A stretch of DNA of 64,000 nucleotides from Leptasterias polaris (taxonomy: Eukaryota; Echinodermata; Asteroidea; Forcipulatida; Asteriidae): positions 434,001-498,000 of the forward strand of contig JAZGTN010000168.1 of NCBI GenBank assembly GCA_037783415.1, written 5' to 3'. Shown piece by piece: positions 25,301-37,300 of this stretch. The notes beneath the pieces were generated by a model. It was not told the origin of the DNA and made no database searches. It worked only from the letters and a program-made list of their open reading frames with translations. The translations under genes were made by a program, and so were the position numbers. How positions within the stretch are numbered: position 1 is the stretch's first letter; each line of letters begins with the position of its first letter.

Positions 25301-28300
25301 TGTGTGTCGTTCGAGAATTTACCGATCGGCCTGTAAGTTGACCTTTGACTTGAGACTTACCCCCCCTGTCGTCCTCTTGCAGTTTGGCCTCCTCGATGTT
25401 TTCACAGAATGCTCGATTCGCACATGTTTTCTGCGCGATGTTAATACTTGTGCAAAATAAATCCGTCAAGTAAATGCTGTTCGCCATTTACTGACGTTCG
25501 AGAGTCCATCGGACAGCTCCAGATGAAAAACCAAAACGTATCTGAGATGATTAACAATGGAAATACTTCCTTCCGAATGCTAGTTTTTGGAAACTAAATC
25601 AACTTATCTTCAAGTACGCTTGATTTGGATTGTGCGAAGGTAATAAAGTACCGAACGTCATTTGCAATAAACTCCGTCAATTTTCTCGAATGTCATGCAA
25701 ATTCCGTCATTTTTTCTCGAACGTCACTAAAAATCCGTCAAAAATAAAAATGACGTTCGAAACTGCGTGTTGATAACCTAAAAAAAAAATTATGGAAGTT
25801 TGACAAAGTTTTTATTTTTGATAGATTTTAGGTATGAGAGGCTGCAAATATATCAGAGAAATTACAGTAGTGTTGTGCCAGAAATAAATTAATGACAGAC
25901 AATATTTGCTTTGTTTTTCCGTCAATGTTATGCTCTCTTCTGTCAGGCTTATATTTTCTGTGTGTGGTGTTTTGTTGAGTTTTTTTACATTTTTATTTGA
26001 AAGTACATCAGTTGGGCCTCACCATAGAAAAGAATGAATGTTCCTTGTGCTTTACTTGTGCTATCTTTGAATTAAATATAAATAAGCACAGGTTTCACTG
26101 CTGGAGACTCTACTTTTTTAAATGACCACTGCAAGATGAAAACTAACTGAACTACATGTATCTTAACATGAACATTTTGGTAAACTTAAATATGTATACA
26201 ATTATTTAAAATATCTTACTTTTTTAAATGACCACTGCAAGATGAAAACTAACTGAACTACATGTATCTTAACATGAACATTTTGGTAAACTTAAATATG
26301 TATACAATTATTTAAAATATCTTACAAGGTCAAAAAGATTTTTTTGAAAAATGACATTTGAGGTTGTAAAATGGTCCATATTTCCAAGAATATGCCATAT
26401 GGAAGTACTGCGGCAAATCTTGTGGCCATCTCGCGCAGCAGTTATAAATCCATGGGCATTAATGGGTATCTTGGTGCAATTAAGCTGCAGCTGCTATGGG
26501 CATTAAGTGATACAAGCCACTTGTGGCTGTATAAAAGGAGTAAAGATATGATTTGATAGATGATTTGAAAAGCAAGTTCATCTAAATGTTGAATCTGAAA
26601 GCTGCATGTAGTTTTTGATAAACTTGACTACATGATGTACATGTAGCCCCAATTGTTGTGAGAAATTTTTCAAACAACATATATTAATGTTACATGCATG
26701 TGATTGCTAGCTTCCCTTATAACAATCTGCAAACGTTGTACATGTACGGAAGTTCTTGCCCCAGTTGTTAAATGTACAACAAAGCTTATAAAATAAACAA
26801 AACGCCTGACAAATGATGTTTGCAAGCTGTTGCATTCTAATTGCCTTTTGTTTAAAGGAATCGTCACACGTGTGTGATGTGTTTTTTGAAAACTTCAATG
26901 AAAAATGTTTGATTTTTATTATCTTGTGGGTGGACTGCTTTGATGGCTCGGCTTTGCAGGCCTGTTGAAAACAAATGTGCTAGTATTACGTGTGTTTGAA
27001 GTTTCAGAGTTAAAATAAATCAAGTTTAGTGCAGTCACTCCTATGTAGTCATCATATTGAGTTTGGTTCAGACTCCCATCTGCACTTTCCTGACGATCTT
27101 TAATTACCTCCATTTTGTCATAGACGCTAATGCAGATGACGTCATTCGAGTAGGGCGCCCTCAGCTAGAGATAAAAGAAGGTTGCTCATTGGCCAATCCC
27201 ATGCATGGTGCATACATAGCCGAGCGTTTTCCATTGTTTCCCATTTAAAATAACAAGTTAATAATTGTTCAAGATTACTCCTTTTCAAATGTTGTTTGCT
27301 TTTTCTCACAGGATATTTTCATACTTAGATGTCGTCAGCTTGTGTCGTTGTGCCCAGGTTTCTAAGGTGAGTAAACAAGCACAGCGAACACACTCGGTTT
27401 CATTCTCTCTCTAATTGATTCTGATTGCAGAATTGTCTTCAGTTGAGTATCCCTTATAGACGATGTGACCTCTGTTTACATTCAAACCGCCCTCTGTTGA
27501 CAAGTCTGTTGTCCAAGTCATGTTCCGCCGGGCAAAAAGACGCGTAGTCATGGTAATATTGCGTGTACTTTCTAGCTGGCTGTCAAGTACACAAAGGTTT
27601 TGCCCGGCGACATGCGCGCGCATCATGTTATGATTTTCAAATGACGTCAGAGGTCACATCGTCTATAGGCATGCAATTTCACTCTGAACGACTTCGGGTT
27701 GGCTGTGGTATTAGTTTTGGGACTTTTTGGAGCTTCTGAAGTAATCGTTTTCCTTTCAAAAAGTTGTTGTCACAATGGAACCCTGACTTGACAAAGGAAA
27801 GACAATAAAGATTCTCATAATAAGTATCAGATTTGATGTTGACTTGTGAGAAAATATGAGTAGGCGCCCAACATGATTTAGGCCTACTGGTGCCCTGTAA
27901 ACTGAAATGAATTTGAAGTTCCTTTCTCTCTGTCTCTATTCCTCTACAGGGTTGGAATCAACTTGCGCTAGACGGCAGCAACTGGCAGAAAGTAGATTTG
28001 TTTAACTTCCAAACTGATGTAGAGGTGAGTTCAGGTGTCATAGCATTCCTAGAAATCAACTTTTTTTAGAAAGCAAAACTGCACCCCTAGCAGGATTGAG
28101 CCGACTTCCAGCTTACCTTAGCGGTTTAAAAGAAAACTTTACAACTTTGCTGTTTCAGTTTTGTTGTGTTTTCTCCACTTTTATTTTCCCTCACAATAGA
28201 TTTGAGTTTCAGTAACTACACAATAAGGATCATGAATGCTTTCACATTTCAAGAGGAATCATGAACAGAAATGTTCTCTCCCTTATTCGGAGATTGTCTT

Positions 28301-31300
28301 TATTTTCATTATATATTTAGCCCACATCCTGAGTGAATTTTGGCCTTGTATTGAGCGATTTTTCATTATAAAAAACATAATAATCCAAAAAGGGGAACAA
28401 ATGCATTCACTTCACAGCAAATTTGACACTACCTTGAATGAAAACCTGGGGAAAACCCAATGGTGTTTGTGAAACTTGTTTTATTTTTTTCCTGTTTTGT
28501 TGATATCGAGCAGTCTACTGCATCGATCTCAAGTTCTGATATCTGAACCATTGGAGTATGTTTTCAATTCCCGGTCATGACACTTGTGTCCTTGAGCAAG
28601 GCACTAAACCATAATTACTTGATGTTACCAGGTGTATTCAGGGGTATCTGAGAGGGCGGAGATAGTACATGCATACCTGCCAACATTGAAACCTCAGAAA
28701 TAGGAACACCAGTTTTATGGGTGTACAGATAGCGACGCAAGAAGCTGAATAAAGCTTAACATACACATACAAATTATGTACTCATTTAAAACAATATACA
28801 AAAATCATTGTATCCCGTTAGAAAATCTCTACTGCCACAAGCAAAGCGCCCTCTTTTGCAAGAACTTGTTGATCTTTTTCATTGCTGTCATTGAACCTTG
28901 TAAACCATTACATGGTGCTATGTAAAGAAATAGGTCTCAAAATTCAAAAAGTAGCTCCACATATATACCTTGCAGGAAAATACTGACTGTTGAAGCGCCT
29001 TGAGTGTCACTGAGTGACGGATATGAGCGCTATATAAGAAGCCACTATTATTATTATTATTGTAAGATATAGGAATGTTCTGATTTTTTGCAGCCTGTAG
29101 TCTCAAAAATTGTTGACAAGTATGTAGATGTATTGTGTTGGATTAACCCATGGGTGCTAATTTAAGCATCTTGGGGTTGCTCCCTGGAGTTAAAGAAGTT
29201 ATAGACGAATGGTTTATTAAGGATGTCCGACGAAAAATATTTATAAATGTTGTAAAGCGCTTTGATCTAACTACTAGGATAATGAACACTGTATAAGAAC
29301 CAATTATTTGTATTATTATTAAACCTTTCTTTTTTTTTTCTTTCAGGGTAAAGTCGTAGAAAATATTTCCAAACGTTGCGGGGGCTTCCTAAAAGATCTG
29401 AGCCTTCGCGGTTGCCAGAGTGTCACAGACGACGCTCTAAAGTAAGTCCAGGCTAAAGGTAGATATAAGTCCAGGCTTAGGGTTGATATAAGTCCAGCCT
29501 TATAAGGGTGGTTACCGTCTTGGTTAAGAGCACCGGACTAAAGCTTTGGTTTTTCTGATCAGCGAAGGTGTGGGTTCGAGTCCAGGTTGTGGCGCTTGTG
29601 TTCTTGTGTCCATTATTGCTTCTTAATAAAGCTGTAGGTTCAAGGTGTTATGTAATGCATGTAAAAGAACCCAGTTACACTAATAGTGAAGAGGAAGGAT
29701 TTAGCAGCAGTTGCTGAATGTGCCGCAGCACCTTGTAAACCGTTAGAAGGTGCTACATAAATGGGTCTCATAATTCAAAACTTAGCTCTGTTTATCCTGT
29801 TAATAAACAAATAATGAGCGCTTTGATACGGCGCCACTACTAGGGGTGTGATAAAGCTTTATAAAGCTCAGTATTAATACTATTATTATTATTATCAGCC
29901 AGCCTTGCTTCCATACATTCCCAGCGTGCATTACTGAACCATGTCACAATTCCCTTGAGAAGGATACGCTAACAACTGAGTGGTTGCCTTGCGCAAAGGC
30001 TTCATCCAAAACAAGTGTGAGAATCCAGAGTGCTGTTGAGGGAAGAGAATTCTGACCCCTAGCTTGTTCCCAATTCCAGTGCACTTTGCATTACCTTGTC
30101 ACAAACAAGTGACTGGTTTGCCTGTCGGCATATTGGAAACAAATGTGACTCATATTGCATGTCAAGTATCATGGTTTGCGCTGTTACTTAATTCACCCTC
30201 GGGAACAAGAATAATATCATTACTAGTATATATTTCAGATAATGTAACCAAGGATGTCTCATAAGTGAACTCACCTGATCACTGTTCTTTTGCGGGTTCT
30301 TTTACGTGCACTACCAATCTTATGGGACCTACAGCTTAATGTCCCATCCGAAGGACAAAGCAATTATGGTAAAGTATCTTGCTCAAGGACACAAGTGCCA
30401 TGACTGGGACTTGAAGCCACACTCTGCTGATCAGAAACACCAGAGCTTGAGTCTGGCTGCTCTTAACACCTCATCAGCCACAACATGCCCAAAAGATGAA
30501 ACGTGCCCCAACCAGGATTTCCTGACGATACTTAATAGGACTAGTTCTATAACCACCATTTCCGTATCTCCTTGTTTAATCTGGAAGTTGAGCCCACAGA
30601 GTTAATAGAACTAGAAGGAGCACTCGTTATTCCACTTATAATGTAACCGCGCTGGCCCACCATGGGCAGGAATCCCTATGGGTAAATTGCATACAGACAT
30701 CCACTCACAAAATGTTGGTCGTGTGAACTGGTGCGAGACCTGTGTTAAACGATAGGTGCAGCACCATTTTCTCAGTGGCCAAAATGCTTTTTGTTGGGCA
30801 GTGTCTCATGGTTTTGTACGCCCTCTAGTTCTTTATATAACTCTATGGTTGAGCCAATCGTTTACATGTTGGAAGTGTTCTAGTGCTTTTATATCTGGTA
30901 ATTATGAACCAGAAGGGACTTCAGAAATGGTTCAAAGGTCAGAATTTATTGAAGGCTTGACAGGATGGGCCACCCTTAACCCTCCCACTCTTGGTGACAT
31001 TTTCCAGCGAGTTGACCAACTTTTAAAAACCATTCAACGTCACAGATTGTGTATGGTGGCTCAACTATATGACAACAAAACTAACACGGAATTGTGTTTA
31101 CTGTGTAGATGCATCCACCACATAGTATCATTGCAGGCAGGCATAGTGCATCTATCATTCAAAATCACAGTAGATGGTGTTAAATGGTCAGACAGTAGGA
31201 GGGTTGACTGTGCACTGTGTAGATGCATTCACCACGTGATCATATTGCAGGCTGCCATACAGCACATGTAGTGCAGCTATCATTCATCCAAACCACAGTG

Positions 31301-34300
31301 GTAATTGTATTGAATATTCAGACAGTTGGAGGTTTAGAACATGATATACTACTTCCGTTGTTTTTGTTTTTCCCACAGCACATTTGCACAGAATTGCAGA
31401 AATATAGAGGTGCTTAATTTGAGTGATTGCAAGAAGATAACGGACAAGACGGCCATCAGCCTCAGCAAGTACAGTAGCAAACTCAGTCAACTCAACCTAG
31501 ATTCCTGCACATCCATTACAGACCAGGCCCTCAAGTTTTTAAGGTATGTTTCCGTTATAGATGCCATCTTTCCTGGCAACTTGGGTTTTGGCTCTGCAAG
31601 ATGCAAATTAGTTGTGTGTTCAAAAAAAGATTTATTTGCCCGTAAAGATGGCCGACTTGACACTGTGTGATGCCAAAGAGGAAACTGTCGATTACTGTAG
31701 ATAGGCAAGACTTCCATGAGGAAAGTTTGATCACACATTGCTGCTTACCATGATCCCTTACCAAAATTTCCAATTCAACTTTTTTTCAATTGGAACCAAT
31801 TTCATTGTTGTGTTTTGGCACAAAAACAATTGGACTCGGTTGGATTGAGCTTGAATTTCTTTCCAATTGGACCCTGTTGGGAAATAATTCTTCCAATTAG
31901 AAATATATTAGGAGGTGAAATTTCTAACTAATTCCAATTCAATCAAATCAAGCCAACTGAGTCAAATTGGCTTTCCAATTGGACTGAGTTGGTCTAAGAT
32001 TTTAATTAAGAAATAATTGGAAATTTTGGTAAGGGAGAAATGGCCTATCACAGCCTTCTCCCTTAACAGTGGTCTACTGCTGGCTTCAAATGCCAGTTGG
32101 AATCTCCTGAGGACCAGTCAAAATTCTGTCCCGAGTTGTCGTGTTTGCTAGCTAAGCTCTTTGCTTTCAAAAGCTTTGAGTATAAGCGTGTACTGATTGC
32201 AGAATTTGGAGAGTCAGTTCTGGTTCTCATGATCTGGACCATAAATACATAAGTTCCCTCATGACTTCATGAATATCAAGTAGTTATTAATGATGCTAAG
32301 ACTTTCCATGATGCTGGGTGGTTTTTTTCCAGTGATGGCTGCCCGAATCTGAACAATCTCCATGTATCGTGGTGTGACCATCTGACGGACAATGGCATCG
32401 AAGCACTGGTCAGAGGATGTCCCAAGCTAGCTCTGCTCATCTGTAAAGGTTGCCATATGGTAAGCGCTGCTTGCTAAGCAGACGATCAGGCTAATTGTAA
32501 TTGCTTGTGTCTGGTCACCGGGGCCCAATTTCATGGCTCTGCTTACCACTGAATTCTGCACTTCCAGTCACCATTCTCCGCTTACCGAGCGAGCGCAGAA
32601 TTTCTGCGCTAGCTTTGTAAGCGCAGAATGCCTAGTAACGCACACAAGCAAAAATTCCCTGCTAACATGCTTGACGTAAACGCGGAATACCCTGCTTCCG
32701 TAAGTGCCGATTGTTTGCTTACGGTAAGCAGAGCCATGAAATGGTATTTCAGGTCATCTTTGGGAAGGCAAAAGGCCATTTACATTTTGCAAAAATGGCA
32801 CCCTCATTGGAAAATCTATGGGAAACCTTTTTTGAAGGGGCGCCAAGACCAAGACCAAGGGCAACTAATTTGCTAAACAATATTTTATGCTAAGACTTTT
32901 ATAGACCTGTTTTATACATGTAGGCATATTGCTTAGCGAGAATCGAGAATTAAGCAAGCAATAACTCAAACTCAAGGTTGAACTCCGGATAACTCCAGAA
33001 AACCATGTTTGATGATAATAAAAATACTTGGTTCTTATATAGCGCTTTATCACACCCTTTGGGGTGTATCAAAGCGCTCAGTATTTTTTCATGCAAGGTA
33101 TGTGGAGCTACATTTTTGAAGTATGAGACCCTTTTCTTATAGCACCATGTAATGGTTTACAAGGTGCTGTGGCGCAATATGCTGCCGATCAAACCAGGAA
33201 CACCGGGGCGAACCCCTTCTCTTTACGATAAGTGCACTGGGTTCTTTTACGTGCATTACACAACACACGGGACCAACAGCTTTACGTCCCATCCGAATGA
33301 TGCAGCAATAATGGTTAAGTGTCTTGCTTAAGGACACAAGTGTCACGACCGGGACTCGAACCCACACCCTGCTGATTAGAAACACAGAGCTTGAGTCCGG
33401 TGTTCTTATCCGCTCGGCCACGACACGCAACAATTTTAAAATTGCATTTCTCCTTGAATGAATTTATTAGACGCTGTTAAGTTGTGCACGATGGGGGAGG
33501 GGGCAATCAGCGCAAAACAAACCCCCAGAAAAGTAATATTTTTATTTCTATTTTTTTGCAGTTATCAGATGGCTCACTGATGAAATTAGGGAAGCACAGT
33601 CCTGATCTGACAACACTTAATGTACAAGGATGTGCGGTAAGTCTTAGTACAATTCAGTGTCCGTCCAGTGGCGCACCTGATAGGAGGTCCATTGACTCCC
33701 CCTGGGATTGCCCTTCAGTGACAGACCAGTAGGACATGTTAGCTTGTCATTTCACTGGTCTTCCAGCTGTGTCACTGTTCATATTTTAAATGTTTTTTCT
33801 TCAAAATTGTCATTAGCATGGGACTTGTAATTTGAACAGATTTGAAGTGGTTTACTTGCAGCGATGGGACTTCGGCAATAAACTAGCCAGCCTGACTTGT
33901 TAGACAGAACTCTGACTGGTCCTCGGGTGTTTTGACTGGTATTTAGCCAGCGGACCGCTGTTAAGGGAGAACACTGGTATTCGTCCCTGTAACGGTTCTA
34001 GGCATTGTTTTTTTTTTCCCCTGCAGTTGTTGACAGATGAAGGTATGCAGAAACTGGCACAAGGTTGTCGGAAGTTACAGTCACTATGTCTATCAAGTTG
34101 TACACACCTCACAGATGCAACGCTAGTAGCTCTAAGTACATGCTGTCTCAAACTCAGGTAAGGCGGCCAACTTGAAAAGCGGTCATGGCTTAGCCAGAAT
34201 TTTGAGGGAGAGAGAGGGAGAAAAAAGGGTGGTCCGAAATTGTGCTTTTCTTCTGAAATTACAAAGCCGTTTGTATTTTGGTCTTTTTTTTAGAACTTTG

Positions 34301-37300
34301 GAAGTGGCCAGTTGTTCCCAATTCACAGATAATGGCTTCCTAGCATTAGCAAGAGTGAGTATCCATAGAAAATGTGTAAACCGTAAAGAAATATTTAAGA
34401 ACACTGATATATTAAAAATGTTCAAAAAGAACGGTGAAGCGTTGTGGAATTTGTAGCAATTCTGTATCGCTTTGTTTTTACAGTCACCTGTAGATCTCAC
34501 TTATTTTTGTAAAACAATTTCCACTTTTTGAACTCGTCCAATTGGCCCTGCTGAATTTTAACAAGTGTTTGTTTTTCTGGGGTTTTTTTCTTTCTTTTTT
34601 TCCTCTTTTGCAGACGTGTTCGGAATTAGAAAGAATGGACCTTGAAGAATGTTCTCTGGTAAGTCACAGTCAAAATGATCACCGAAACTTTGGGGGATAT
34701 GACATGAGAATGAGGAACTATTGCATGGAGCTGGGTGGGGTGAGGAGGTGGGCTGGGATTGGCAGGGAGAGGGTTGCAAATCCTGGGGTAGTAGCTTGAG
34801 GGATGGAGGGTTAGGTGAGTTATGAACAACTATGGGAGCATTGATTGCCGAGTTTGTGTTGTGGCGGCTGGGAGTGGCCTGTGATCACAGGAACAACTTA
34901 CTGGCATTGAGGGTGAATCAGGAACCACACCCTGGAGTTAAAGGGAGACATGATCATTACAGGCCTGCGGCTAATGGAGTTATGAACTCTAACCCAGTTA
35001 AGGCACTTGAGCTTGCATGCTGGCCGTCACATCACAATTTAATATTGTGACGTGACGGCCAGCACACACATTAACTGGATTTAGAGTTCATTCTGTGTCG
35101 TCCACAGACCTGCTGTGATCATGATGACAGTACCCCTGTGAGGGAGTTGATGCCTGAATAGGTTGTCTTCTTAGGGCCAGCACGTACAGCATGCCCTTCC
35201 TGATGATGAAACAAGTTTTGGCATAAATTGTTTAGTTGTAGTATTTCCATTGTACCATGTTGATTATAATAACGACAGTATTGAGACAAAAGAGCCACTG
35301 AGCATGGGCTTCCAGTAGCATGATTTGTGCAGGGCTCAATGGAGGAAATTTGTTTACGTGTAATGTTGTACTTCCGCTAATAATAATACTGTCATTGAAA
35401 TAGCACCTTTTCTACAGGGGGCAAAGTGCTCATCAGGTTTGGGACAGGCATACCAAGTGTTTGATTGTGAGACCCATTTATGAAGCACCTTTTGCAAGGT
35501 GATGTGGCGCGATCTACTGCAAATTATGTCAGAAACAACGCGGCAAACCCCTTCTCTTACTGTTAATGTGCAACTGAGTTCTTTAACATGCATTACACAA
35601 CACACGTTACCTACGGCTTGATCTCCCATCCCAAGTATGAAACTATAATGGTAAAATGTCTTGCCGCAAGACACACTGCAACCTGACCAAACAATCTGCT
35701 GATCAGAAACACCAAAGGTTGGAGTCGGGTGCGCTAGACCGCTCTGCCACGACAAGAGGGCACATGGTCCGTACTCCTGATGATATAATAATCTACATCT
35801 GTTTCTATTTCAGATAACTGACGCAACGTTGTTACACATGGCTAATGGTTGCCCCAAAATGCAGAAATTGGTATGAACTCTTTAATTGTTGTTTCCCGTT
35901 TAAAATTGACCTCCTATAAGGTTTATCGCGATTCCAGAACCGCAATGCATCATGGGAGGGCATATGGGGCAAATGCATACCGCAGTACACGATGTTTGCA
36001 GGCATGGCCTAGGCCCTGTGTAAACTAAAAAAGTGAACAAGCTTATGATTTGAACATCGCAACAATTTTATAAACAACACAGTCGGTCGTCAGGCGTCCA
36101 GGCTACCGATTTCCCGAGTTGCCCCCTTTTACTACACCCAACATGCTTGGCAAAACAGCGCCCTCTCTTGGTATTTTGCTAATCGCGATAAACCTTATTG
36201 TCAATAGGTTTCTTTGTATTGTCTGATCAATGAATAATAATCTATGGCCAAAGTTCACCCTCACAATTTGTTTAAAAAATTTACCCAGTCAGCTGCCCTT
36301 GTGGTTAATTGGTTGCTATTTGAAATAAAACGTTGCATCCCTTTAAGGTGATCCGTCTGCTGCCGCTTCCCAGGTTGTATCAGTCTTCAGAAACTTGGGT
36401 GTGGTCCCTGGCTGTACAGCAGTTACAGGTTGAATAACATGGCTTTTTACTGGCAGCCCTGAACAAAGATATTGATAAAATAGGGAGAACATAACACTAT
36501 AAAACTAGTAGCTCAGTTGATAGAGTGCCGGCATGTTATTCTGGAGGTGGCATGTTCAAATCTTGTTGCAGTGAATTTTTCTTTGTTCACCCTCAAATTG
36601 AGAATAATAAGGATCACCAGCCGAAAGACATTTCCTATGTACCAGTTTCTTGCTCATTTTCACTTAGCAGACAAGTGTTTAGCTATATTTTCTTGCTTAA
36701 GCAGCTCTTGAAAATTGGTCCATGATATGTCTGCCGCCAACTTGCATCTCTAAAATTCTCCTCCAAATTATTCTTGTTTTCGGTGCAGAGTTTTTCCCAC
36801 TGTGAGCTCATCACAGATGAGGGGATCCGCCACCTGGGCACCAGCGCCTGCGCAACGGAGCACCTACAGGTCATCGAGCTGGACAACTGCCCCTTGGTTA
36901 CTGACGTGTCGCTAGAGCACCTGATGGGTTGTCAGAGTCTGCAACGGATTGAGCTTTACGATTGCCAGTTGATAACGCGAGCCGGTATCAGGAGACTCAG
37001 GGTAAGTTTCCGGTCGGCTCAGTGGTTTCTTTCCCCCAACTTTTTTACCTCTGTGGACCACATTCGGAATCCCACTTCAGACCAGAGCCTTGTATCTGGA
37101 TTGGGTTTTCAGACCCTACCTGATTGCGTGGGTTTTCCCCAGGTGTGGTTTTGCTCGATCTAAAACTGACATTTCTTGTTGTCGGCACAGTTAATTTCAG
37201 GCTTGCAGGTCACAGTGCAAGTCACTTTTGAGGATTCCTTGCCTCTATCCAGAAAGATATAATAAATAAGAAAACAATAGTAATAATAAAGTCTCTGAGG

